From Legionella genomosp. 1 (GTDB taxonomy: Bacteria > Pseudomonadota > Gammaproteobacteria > Legionellales > Legionellaceae), in the NCBI GenBank assembly GCA_945865355.1, contig CAMBDN010000043.1, positions 1-13,566 on the forward strand: a DNA stretch of 13,566 nucleotides, given 5' to 3'. Of the stretch, positions 1 through 7,500 are shown one piece after another. Made by a program: the position numbers and the translations under genes. Below the pieces are notes generated by a model. The model searched no databases, had not been told where the DNA came from, and saw nothing but the letters and a program-made list of their open reading frames with translations. Each line of letters opens with the position of its first letter. The stretch's first letter is position 1.

Positions 1-1
1 C

Positions 2-109
2 GCCTTTCTGGGTACTGGCTCGCCTGCCAACATTACCAATTTATCCTCTTCACCTCATTTCTCATTTCAAACGCAAAGCCTCTTATTAGGACTCAGTTTA
101 AAACTTTAA
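2..109 (+). CDS. C-terminal end of a probable outer-membrane beta-barrel protein (partial)
   Basis: An open frame enters from the left edge and ends at TAA 107-109, giving 35 residues. The tail has short alternating polar and hydrophobic stretches (PHFSFQTQSLLLGLSLKL), as expected for the last strands of an outer-membrane barrel, and is preceded by a Gly/Ser/Asn-rich turn. The 5' end lies outside the window, so neither family nor start can be judged. The frame starting at base 1 is also open, to a TGA near 130, but reads as less protein-like. Calling this a coding tail is an inference from the residue pattern only; it could be chance. Confidence 0.4.
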   Translation, partial: AFLGTGSPANITNLSSSPHFSFQTQSLLLGLSLKL

Positions 110-169
110 ATCGTGTCATCATCGATTGATATAATCCTCAGAACTGAAGAATATAAACCCACCTTAATC

Positions 170-187
170 CCCCCTTTTCAAAGGGGG
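170..187. repeat. GC-rich palindrome, CCCCCTTT-TC-AAAGGGGG
   Basis: A perfect 8-bp inverted repeat with a 2-base centre lies between the upstream gene tail and rmuC. It is not followed by a T-run on either strand, so it is not a standard intrinsic terminator. The same core recurs at 11381-11399 and, shortened, at 10133-10145, so it looks like a dispersed intergenic repeat. Confidence 0.7.
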
Positions 188-232
188 AAACCAACCCATT
201 AATATAGGAAGTTTCCTTAACTAACTGCTAGT

Positions 233-244
233 ACAGTATACTGT
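233..244. promoter_or_regulatory. 12-bp palindrome overlapping a -10-like hexamer upstream of rmuC
   Basis: ACAGTATACTGT is a perfect 12-bp palindrome ending 29 bases before the rmuC start. It contains TATACT (237-242), a five-of-six match to a sigma-70 -10 box. No good -35 is visible at normal spacing; only weak TTCCTT-like bases lie near 213-218. An A/G-rich AAGGAA follows at 253-258, a little far from the ATG to act as its ribosome binding site. The arrangement suits a repressor site over a promoter, but no regulator can be named. Confidence 0.35.
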
Positions 245-273
245 GTCGAACTAAGGAATCTTTTCGGTGTATA

Positions 274-1518
274 ATGATTGATCTTTTCAACCAGCCTATT
301 TTTCTCACTATTGGCATTGTGCTTTGTGTACAAACGCTATTATTACTCTGGGTCTTGCGACATCAAAAGCAACAAGAATCGCAAGCCCGTTTGCATTACG
401 ATAAATTACAAGTTGCGTTAACAACCCAAGTCCATCAACTGCATGTGGATTTACAAAACATTTCGCAGGCGGGACAACACCAAATACATGAAAAAATCAC
501 CCAAGGACAGTTAACCAGCCAACAACTGATTGCAGAAACAATGCAACGTCAAATGACAGATGTGCGGGAACAAATGAGCCATAGCTTCAAACAGCATTCG
601 GGTTCACTCACCTCCCATTTGCATACCCTCACAGAAGAAATACGCAATCATTTACACAGCTTGACCCAACAGGTTAATCATCGTTTAACAGAAGGTTTTG
701 AAAAAACATCGTCAACGTTTACTGACGTTGTGCGACGTTTGACCATCATTGACGAAGCACAAAAACAAATTACAGAACTTTCTTCGCATGTCATGAGTTT
801 ACAGGATGTGCTCATTGATAAACGTGCCCGTGGTGCCTTTGGCGAAGTGCAATTATCAACCTTGATAGCCAATATGATCCCAAGCACTCACTACAGCATG
901 CAATACACGTTAAGCAACCAAAAGCGCGCTGATTGTATTTTATTTTTACCAGAACCAACGGGTAATATAGTGATTGATGCCAAATTTCCTTTAGAAACCT
1001 ATCAAAAACTCATGAATACCGATGCATCATCTGCTGATAGGAAGGCGTTACAGCAACAATTTCGCCAAGATATGCAAAAACACATCAAAGATATCGCCGA
1101 AAAATATATTATCCCTAATGAAACAACCGATGGGGCTGTAATGTTTATTCCGGCAGAGGCTATCTTTGCTGAAGTGCATGCCAATTATCCCGAAGTGATT
1201 GCCATGTCACAGCGATTAAAAGTTTGGCTGGTGTCACCAAGCACCCTCATGGCAGTATTAACAACAGCGAGAGCCGTATTAAAAGACGATGCCACACGCA
1301 AACAAGTCCATATTATTCAAAAACACTTACATGCACTAGCCGATGATTTCCAACGCTTTGAAAAACGCATGGATAAATTAACCAAACATATCGACTTAGC
1401 CCACCAAGATGTCAATGAAGTGAATACGTCCGCTAAAAAAATTACCCAGCGCTTTCAAAAAATTGAATCGGTTGAATTAGAAGCGGAAATAAAAGAGGTG
1501 GCACTCATTGAAGAGTGA
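274..1518 (+). CDS. rmuC: DNA recombination protein RmuC
   Basis: The 414-residue product matches the RmuC family, which limits DNA rearrangement and inversion between repeats and is thought to have a nuclease-like fold. One membrane segment lies at about residues 8-28, followed by a long Gln/His-rich coiled coil at about 30-175. The conserved RmuC domain follows, with GAFGEVQL near 187, DAKFPLETY near 235 and FIPAEAIFAEV near 291, and a second helical stretch closes the protein. Length and order fit the family. The ATG at 274 is preferred because it keeps the N-terminal anchor and no other Met occurs before about residue 90. The ribosome site is weak: GGTG 4 bases upstream, or AAGGAA 15 bases away. 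The gene appears to be transcribed alone. Confidence 0.94.
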   Translation: MIDLFNQPIFLTIGIVLCVQTLLLLWVLRHQKQQESQARLHYDKLQVALTTQVHQLHVDLQNISQAGQHQIHEKITQGQLTSQQLIAETMQRQMTDVREQMSHSFKQHSGSLTSHLHTLTEEIRNHLHSLTQQVNHRLTEGFEKTSSTFTDVVRRLTIIDEAQKQITELSSHVMSLQDVLIDKRARGAFGEVQLSTLIANMIPSTHYSMQYTLSNQKRADCILFLPEPTGNIVIDAKFPLETYQKLMNTDASSADRKALQQQFRQDMQKHIKDIAEKYIIPNETTDGAVMFIPAEAIFAEVHANYPEVIAMSQRLKVWLVSPSTLMAVLTTARAVLKDDATRKQVHIIQKHLHALADDFQRFEKRMDKLTKHIDLAHQDVNEVNTSAKKITQRFQKIESVELEAEIKEVALIEE

Positions 1519-1526
1519 CCATAGAA

Positions 1527-1554
1527 TTGAATTGTAGCTTGTATATGCTATGCT
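1527..1554 (+). promoter_or_regulatory. Promoter candidate for the cysteine-rich exported protein
   Basis: TTGAAT (1527-1532) and TATGCT (1549-1554) are separated by 16 bases, with an extended -10 TGC directly before the hexamer. Transcription would begin near 1561, about 20 bases before the start codons. The element begins just after the rmuC stop, so the small gene probably has its own promoter. Confidence 0.45.
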
Positions 1555-1579
1555 AGATTTATATAACCATATGGAATGA

Positions 1580-1918
1580 ATGATGCGTTCTTTCAAACAC
1601 TTGTTGCTTCCCATCACCCTGCTCTTAGGCGTTTCAACTAACGTTGCTTATAGTATGTGTGGCGACTGTTGCAAACAGATGGGCGGCATCAAATACTGCG
1701 ACTCATCAGCGGGCCGTTTCGTATGTAGTAACGGCGAGTATTCAGCATGCTACTGTACCCGTCATGCAGTGATGGACTTACAACGAATCAGCGGTTGCTG
1801 TGTTTGGCAAGGTGGCGTTTTGGACATCGATGATACTGGGCTAGTTATCTGTAATAATGGCGGCGTATCCGAGGAATGTAGTCTTCAGAATGCACCTCAA
1901 TCAGTTGCTACCTGGTAA
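1580..1918 (+). CDS. Small exported cysteine-rich protein with an internally duplicated Cys/Gly motif
   Basis: This 112-residue protein has a clear Sec signal peptide: basic MMRSFKH, then hydrophobic LLLPITLLLGV, then a likely cut after AYS near residue 26. The mature part has 11 cysteines and no membrane segment. Two stretches line up: CCKQMGGIKYC...AGRFVCSNGEYSAC and CCVWQGGVLDI...TGLVICNNGGVSEEC. They share CC, GG, then a Gly, a Cys followed by an Asn-Gly or Asn-Gly-Gly pair, and a final Cys, so the protein is a tandem duplication. I do not recognise a function. The Cys content suggests a disulfide-bonded periplasmic or secreted protein, or a metal site. Either ATG (1580 or 1583) could be the start; GGAA at 1573-1576 is the only ribosome-site candidate. 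Its 3' end overlaps the opposite-strand ligase gene by 11 bases. Confidence 0.78.
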   Translation: MMRSFKHLLLPITLLLGVSTNVAYSMCGDCCKQMGGIKYCDSSAGRFVCSNGEYSACYCTRHAVMDLQRISGCCVWQGGVLDIDDTGLVICNNGGVSEECSLQNAPQSVATW

Positions 1919-3131
1919 CGACTGATGGTTGCTCACTAAGACACATAGCCATAAACAACAGAAAGAAATACCCTGTGCCTGAATAAAACAATAGTGAATC
2001 AGATAGATTACCAACCATAAAAGGAATGAGCAATGCGATTGCGATTGCCCGCATAGAGTGCAATCGCAGCGCTGCGACCACCAGGCTACCAAAAAATAAT
2101 AACAAGGAAAAAATCCCTATCAAGCCAAGTTCTGCCGCAACCAGCCAATATTGACTATGTGGTTCAAACATATTTTTTTGAGACGGTCGTACATCATGCC
2201 ACGCTGGAACCGGATTGTCTTGCTTGAATAAATAGGAATAGCTACCCGTCCCATTCCCAAACCAAGGGTGTTGTAAAAATAGCTTCTTTGCAAAAGCATG
2301 AAATTGTATTCGATAACCAATCGAGTTATTTTTATTTCCATGCTTAATATCTCGCACGTTCTCAATGGCATTGTTGACGATGAGTTGCATTGTAGGGCTT
2401 TGATAATAACTGACTGGAAGTAAGAGACAACCCAGAACCAGTGCAAGAACAGCTTTTCTCCATGGCAAAGTTTGCATCACTAATAAGAACATCAACATTC
2501 CATAAATAACATAGCCTGTCCGTCCCGTACTGATAAATAATATTTGATAACTAAATAATAATACCAGAGCAACATAAAGGGCGCGCCCCATTGTTGTTTT
2601 TTCCTGAATAAGCAACCATGCAGAAAGATAGGTGGCAAAAGCCATCATTAGGCCCGTCATGATATGGTTGTGGAATACTTGACCAGGATCAGGGCCATTA
2701 TAGGTCAATACGCCACATCCCTTCAGCATAGATAATACACAAGTAATGAACATTGCAGCTAAGTATGCATATAAACCCATACGACGGGATTGCTGATCAC
2801 GAAAACCGACAACTAAGAATGGAAGAAAAAGTAATTTACTATATTTTTTAAGAACAGATGTTTTATCGTGCACACTGGCCGGTCCCCAGGCACAAGCAAG
2901 CAAAATAACAAAAAAGAACACGAGCAATGCTTGGCACCAGGGTTGTGACAGAGTCAATCGCAGCTCTCGATAATAAGCAGGAGTAAAGACAACAAAAGCA
3001 ACGGCCAAGCCAACAAAAACACCCTTAGCTGTTGAACTAATAGGCACTGCGAATATGGACGCGGCTAACAAAAACGGCAGCCACTGTAAGAACTGGACAT
3101 TAAGCCGCGAATAGCTAAACGCCGTTAACAC
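1908..3131 (-). CDS. O-antigen ligase / polymerase-family membrane protein (Wzy_C, WaaL-like)
   Basis: This polytopic inner-membrane protein has about 10-12 hydrophobic segments. WaaL-type enzymes join undecaprenyl-linked O-polysaccharide to lipid A-core on the periplasmic face. Family marks are STGRTGY near residue 201, a periplasmic loop with IGYRIQF and HPWFGNGTGSY near 287, and PHSQYW with the conserved His near 324. I place the start at GTG 3129-3131 (407 residues): AGGGAG lies 9 bases upstream, and the stop of the preceding glycosyltransferase is only 4 bases away. A longer reading from 3260 would overlap that gene by 125 bases and adds a non-membrane N-terminus foreign to the family. 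The pair forms an operon and is probably translationally coupled. A Wzy polymerase or another glycan ligase is the alternative, since sequence alone does not separate these well. Confidence 0.87.
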   Translation of the reverse strand: MLTAFSYSRLNVQFLQWLPFLLAASIFAVPISSTAKGVFVGLAVAFVVFTPAYYRELRLTLSQPWCQALLVFFFVILLACAWGPASVHDKTSVLKKYSKLLFLPFLVVGFRDQQSRRMGLYAYLAAMFITCVLSMLKGCGVLTYNGPDPGQVFHNHIMTGLMMAFATYLSAWLLIQEKTTMGRALYVALVLLFSYQILFISTGRTGYVIYGMLMFLLVMQTLPWRKAVLALVLGCLLLPVSYYQSPTMQLIVNNAIENVRDIKHGNKNNSIGYRIQFHAFAKKLFLQHPWFGNGTGSYSYLFKQDNPVPAWHDVRPSQKNMFEPHSQYWLVAAELGLIGIFSLLLFFGSLVVAALRLHSMRAIAIALLIPFMVGNLSDSLLFYSGTGYFFLLFMAMCLSEQPSVVTR

Positions 3132-3135
3132 TAAT

Positions 3136-3909
3136 TCAATCTCCCTGTTGATCGTAAGATTGTAACTGATCGGTATAAAGTTGTTTAATACCTCGGTAAA
3201 AAGAACCTTGTGCGCTGAATAGTGAAAACAATAAGCCCTCTCTTCCATCCAGGAAACCATATTGCAAAAAATAGCAACGAAAAAACATCCAACCCGTGCC
3301 TATCAATGTTTTTAATAAACTGGCATATTTTTTTTCATTAATACTAATTTTTGCGCTATACGAGGAATAGCGATTCATTTTATAAAGAACGTGACTAACA
3401 TCGTGAAAAGAGTGGTGCATAATTGGCTCACGCATTTTACTCACCCTTGCGTGTTTAGGTAAAATAATTTTTTCATGAACAATATCACTGCTAAACCGTG
3501 CACCTTCACGCTTAAATAAACGAATATGGCGTTTTGGACTAGAAGAATAACGCAATTGTTTGCCGTAAAAATACATACGAACTGGAATACGGAAGGCGTC
3601 TGCATCATTAGCCTTCATGTGAAGAAGTGCCACCTGCTGAAAAGCGGGTTCAACGGATTCGTCTGCATCTAGATTTAAGACCCAGTCTCCTGAAGCGTAT
3701 GCTAGGGCCCTTTGCTTTTGTACCCCATAACCCCTCCATTCAGAGGAGTCCGTTACAAATACTTTATCAGTGAATTCTTTAGCAATCGCGACAGTGCTGT
3801 CAGTACTTCCAGAATCCAAAACAATAATCTCGTCGGCCCACTTCACCGACTCGAGACAACGTCTAATATTTGACGCTTCATTCTTAGCAATGATAACAAC
3901 ACTTAGCAT
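3136..3909 (-). CDS. GT2-family glycosyltransferase, WaaE/KdtX-like (LPS core)
   Basis: The 257-residue product is a cytoplasmic GT-A sugar transferase. It opens with MLSVVIIAKNEASNI, the usual nucleotide-binding strand of the family, followed by IIVLDSGSTDST at about 28-40. NLDADESV places the metal-binding DxD at 81-83, and a basic C-terminal half follows. Short enzymes of this build (WaaE/KdtX type) add a hexose to the LPS inner core. I use the ATG at 3909. A TTG at 3951 would add 14 residues but lies upstream of the predicted transcription start, and the family begins at MLSVV. No strong ribosome site is visible. The next gene, a WaaL-like ligase, starts 4 bases after the stop, which supports a role in LPS assembly. 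Donor and acceptor sugars cannot be read from the sequence. Confidence 0.88.
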   Translation of the reverse strand: MLSVVIIAKNEASNIRRCLESVKWADEIIVLDSGSTDSTVAIAKEFTDKVFVTDSSEWRGYGVQKQRALAYASGDWVLNLDADESVEPAFQQVALLHMKANDADAFRIPVRMYFYGKQLRYSSSPKRHIRLFKREGARFSSDIVHEKIILPKHARVSKMREPIMHHSFHDVSHVLYKMNRYSSYSAKISINEKKYASLLKTLIGTGWMFFRCYFLQYGFLDGREGLLFSLFSAQGSFYRGIKQLYTDQLQSYDQQGD

Positions 3910-3940
3910 AGACAAAATCACTAGTCGGGATGTTAGGACG

Positions 3941-3969
3941 ATTCTAACCAAATAACCTATTAATTGTAA
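3941..3969 (-). promoter_or_regulatory. Promoter candidate for the glycosyltransferase-ligase operon
   Basis: On the minus strand TTACAA (3964-3969) and TAGAAT (3941-3946) are exactly 17 bases apart. The -10 matches five of six consensus bases and the -35 is weak. Initiation near 3934 would leave a leader of about 25 bases before the ATG at 3909, which argues against the upstream TTG start. Confidence 0.45.
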
Positions 3970-4377
3970 GCTAGATTTTGATTATTACCTAGGTTAATTT
4001 AGGCAACGTCCCTAACGTTTATTTAAAGGGAAGACGATTGGAGGTTTTGAGTTGGGCCTTGAATACCTGTTAAAAAAACTGGCCGGATTTAATTCATAAC
4101 GATAGAGACAAGAAATAGAATACATTCGCATACTTGGACAATATAAAAGTCATCTAGAAATATACAGTTCACGGCTTCCTCATTATTCACCGCCTTTGTC
4201 ATGAAGTCTCTAGGTCTGGAAATCAAAGTAATCAGACCTAATAAATATCATTTTGCGATTAAACCCCTCTTCCTTGCTTTGGTTTTATGATTAATCAGTC
4301 TAGGGTGTGTCATCAATTAAAAAATTATTGCCGGAGATGAGAGCAAAATTTTACAAGAAATGGCCAATGTTGATCGA
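3970..4377. other. Intergenic stretch without a recognisable gene
   Basis: I see no supported gene on either strand. The clearest structure is a perfect 8-bp inverted repeat, TAGGTCTG 4211-4218 and CAGACCTA 4233-4240, with a 14-base loop and no T-run after it. A run of about 30 sense codons near 4198-4290 has no recognisable motif. The part next to the transposase fragment may be decayed mobile-element sequence, but I cannot show this. Confidence 0.5.
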
Positions 4378-4515
4378 TTTTATTGTCCTAAGTCACCCAG
4401 CTATCAACGATTTGTTGAGTTAATGAGCCGAGTCATTTTCCCATTAACGTTTTTCTGACAATGTAAGTCTGAGCGTAAAACGGGCATATACCCACTCAAC
4501 TTGAAGGTACTTGAT
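4378..4515 (+). pseudogene. Decayed IS982-family transposase fragment
   Basis: One frame reads FYCPKSPSYQRFVELMSRVI then FPLTFF, an in-frame TGA at 4456-4458, and QCKSERKTGIY followed by degraded residues. This resembles the part of IS982 transposases where 'FPKLxSYxRFVELMxRVLFPL' leads through a short Cys/Gly-rich stretch to the 'GISFIDST' catalytic-Asp strand. The Asp strand is already lost here. Nothing clear remains of the N-terminus or of the C-terminal catalytic part, and I found no intact terminal repeats. The family is assigned from remembered motif patterns, so it is moderate in certainty. The fragment lies just downstream of the large effector-like gene and suggests past IS activity at the edge of this region. 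Confidence 0.6.
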
Positions 4516-4567
4516 ATTAAGTAAAATAAGCTATGATTTAAATGACTGGTTACCTGACACTAACCAC

Positions 4568-7500
4568 TTATATAGGAGTAATTTCTTCTTCAGAATCAAG
4601 ATCATTTTCAGGAGAATCATTAGCAGGTTTTGGTGTAGAAGGAGTTACCTCTTTTATTTCATTTAATTTACTTTTGAAAGCAGAGGTAAGATCTTTGCCC
4701 TGATCTACTGCAGTTGAAGGCGCTTTCAAACCTATCTTAACCAGGAAGTTATTAAAACCCTTACACAGAGAAGTCCACAGTGAGTCTGAGTTTTTATTAA
4801 GTATTTTTTGATTAATTTTATCTTCACCTTCCCTTTTGACGTCCATTAGGCGCTCTGAAGGGGATTTATCCCTATTCACAAGCGTAGATTGTAAAAAAGT
4901 CAGTAGTTTACTTTGTTCGTCTTTAACTTCTGGTGATAATTTTGTAGAGCTTGTTACATAAATTTTCATTTTTTTGAGATGATCATGAATATCAATCATC
5001 TCATTATATTGGGGAAGCGAGGCCAGGAAGTTGTTTGCTTTGTCTTGTTTCTGTCTTAAAAAATTAGCTATATCACCTTCACGACTACTATAAGGCTCCT
5101 TTAAAAATCGTTGCATGTCTGTTAATTTTTGTATTTTTTCATCGCGACAAGGATTTCCTGCTTGCTGTTGTAACTCGCTCTCGATCTCGCTCTCGATCGT
5201 CGTTTTCAATGAAATTAATACATCATCAATCTGCATTAAGGCATCATTTTTCTTAATCGCTTTAAGTTCTTTTTCAGCACTCAAATAGGTTTGATGTAAA
5301 TGCTCTACAGTACGTTCTGCTGGAATGCGACTGGTATCGCATACTCGCTGATGGAGTTCCGTTAACAGTATTATTTCTTCCTTACGATGAGAGCTTTGTT
5401 TACGATTAGCGCGCTCTGCTTCAATAAGTTCACTCAGTTCTTTTACAAAGGTATTAAGTTTACCACAGGCAGTTTTTAGCGCTTTATTTTCTTGCACGGC
5501 TTGACGCGTTATACTGCTAAGTTGAGACAGCACAGCATTACCTAAATTTCTATCTAAAGGGAGAGCTGTAAGAATGCGCTCTTTTTCTGCTTCATAGGCT
5601 GGCGCTATTTTTTTAAAAAATACTTCCGTATAAATACCTAATTCCTCTTTAAATGATTCTTTAACGACGTCATTATTAACATTATTATTGAACACTAATT
5701 GTTTAAAAGAATCCGTATTTTTTGTAATGATTGCTGGCACTATTTCATCAACGCGTGCAGCCACACTTTCTTCGATGTCATTTCTTAAGGTCAAACCGGC
5801 TAGTATTTGTTCTTTTTTATCTAAGAAATCGGGCATGCTGTGTTCGATAAAAAGCGCTGCATAAGCCCCCATAGACTCTGCAAGCGCACTCTCTGTATTA
5901 CCCTTCACATAATTAGTGAATACTTTCTCTTTAAACGCTTCAATTTTTTCTGGGCCTATTTTTTTTATTTGTTTCGTCAATAAGTCATTAACAAAAGCCA
6001 CACGCTCCTCTGCTAAACTAATTTTGCTTGCTTTACTTTTTTCAATGCCTCCAATAACCTCCTGGAGCCTGCCTACCTCACCACTAATTGTAGCAGCAGC
6101 CTTGACAAAGTCTTCGGGACCTTGTAATTCCCGAAGAAAATAATAGTTGTCGTATGTATAAATTATTTTACTCAAATAAGGTTGAAGCTTTTGATACTCT
6201 CTAATAAATTGCTCTTGGTCTTTAGTTTGACTAAAATTACTATCAAGATAGAGCTGTTGTATTTTAGTTAATGCCGTAGATGGATTATAAATGGCCTCTC
6301 GAGCAGCAAGCACTTTATGCATGGCTGCATTGAGTTCATCTATATCTTCATCTTCGCATCGATTAATAAGATCCTCATCAAAAATGTCTGCATGAGCGTC
6401 TGCTAATAAGGATCGAATTTCTTGATACGCATCGTCAGCTTTACTTTTAAGATCCATTATACCATCAAAACCTGCGCTGACGTAATCTCGAATATTCGGT
6501 ATAAGATCATCGAGTTTTTTGTAGGCATTAAATACCTTATTAGTGTTTTCAAAATCATCCCCCAAAATAATGCGTTTAGTGTCGTCAGCCGTTTTATCTT
6601 CGTGAGCTTCATGTAGCCGCTCTTCTTCTCGTTGCAATCTTTTTTGTGTGTGAGTTACATCGATAATCAATTCTAGAGCTTGCTGATCTTTTGCTAGGGG
6701 CATATTGCTTATTAAAGAATCATAAAACAAATCAAAGCGTTGACTGACGACTGAGGAATACGTTCCTGGTTTTAAACCTAAATTAAACTCCGCCTCATCG
6801 GCGGCTGCCATTAAAACAAAACCCAACTCAGAGCGAATTCCTTGTAGACGTGCCAATACAGCCTCTCGTCCACTCGCGCCAATATCTGAAAGTTGCATTT
6901 CCACTTTACTTAAGGTGCCAATAATTTTTTTGACCGAATTAGGACCAAAAGATAAGCCCTCTAATCCTTCTACGAAAGCTCTAATGTTCGCCTCAGTTTG
7001 TGCGTCTTTTTCTGCAGAAGGAGCACTTTTATCCCTTACAGTTTCCAATACGGATGGGATTTTATATAAGGCCTCAGCAATGAGTCTTACCATAGCGCCT
7101 TTTTCTGGAGGGACTACGGGTGGGACGACGGGCGGGACTACGGGATCTTCAAGCTGAGGCTCTATAACGATCGCTGGCTTAGGCGTGGAGGGTGAAAGAA
7201 ATTCTTGAACGATGACTTGCTGCTCCTTCCAGAGCTCAACATAATCTCGAGGGGCTAGAGGTGCAAGTTGCTCAGGAGGTGTTAAGTAATCTCCTATCAG
7301 AGGCAACTTTTGCATTGGTGATAGCAACTCGCGAGTTTCTTGGATCATTGCATTAAATGCCGGAATCCCTGACATCTGACTTAAAGCATTTTTTAAATAG
7401 TATTTGCTACTGTTAATATCGATTATTAGTGCATCCATGGTGCTTGCTACAAAACGGGTACGATTAACTATTGAGCTTGGATCACCATAATCATTAAGAG

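Noticed and set aside
233..244. LexA/SOS box upstream of rmuC
   Set aside because: The half-sites are ACAG-N4-CTGT, the reverse order and wrong spacing compared with CTGT-N8-ACAG.
2120..2446. Second minus-strand open frame of 108 codons within the ligase gene
   Set aside because: It overlaps the WaaL-like gene in another frame and has no recognisable domain.
3132..3260. Upstream extension of the WaaL-like gene to an ATG at 3260
   Set aside because: It overlaps the glycosyltransferase 3' end, encodes a non-hydrophobic extension unlike the family, and a GTG with a better-placed AGGGAG lies at 3131.
3910..3951. TTG start adding 14 residues to the glycosyltransferase
   Set aside because: The family starts at MLSVV, and the best promoter (-10 at 3941-3946) would start transcription downstream of this codon.
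4198..4290. Small plus-strand gene of about 30 codons
   Set aside because: No ribosome binding site, motif or context supports it.
4476..4492. Terminator for the large helical gene (GGGTATATGCCC then TTTT on the minus strand)
   Set aside because: The stem is only about 3-5 pairs with a wobble and lies within the transposase remnant, too weak to call.
6915..7157. Plus-strand open frame of 80 codons inside the large helical gene
   Set aside because: It is antisense to a continuous coding frame, its Gly-Thr repeats simply mirror the PVVP repeat, and it has no ribosome site or family motif.
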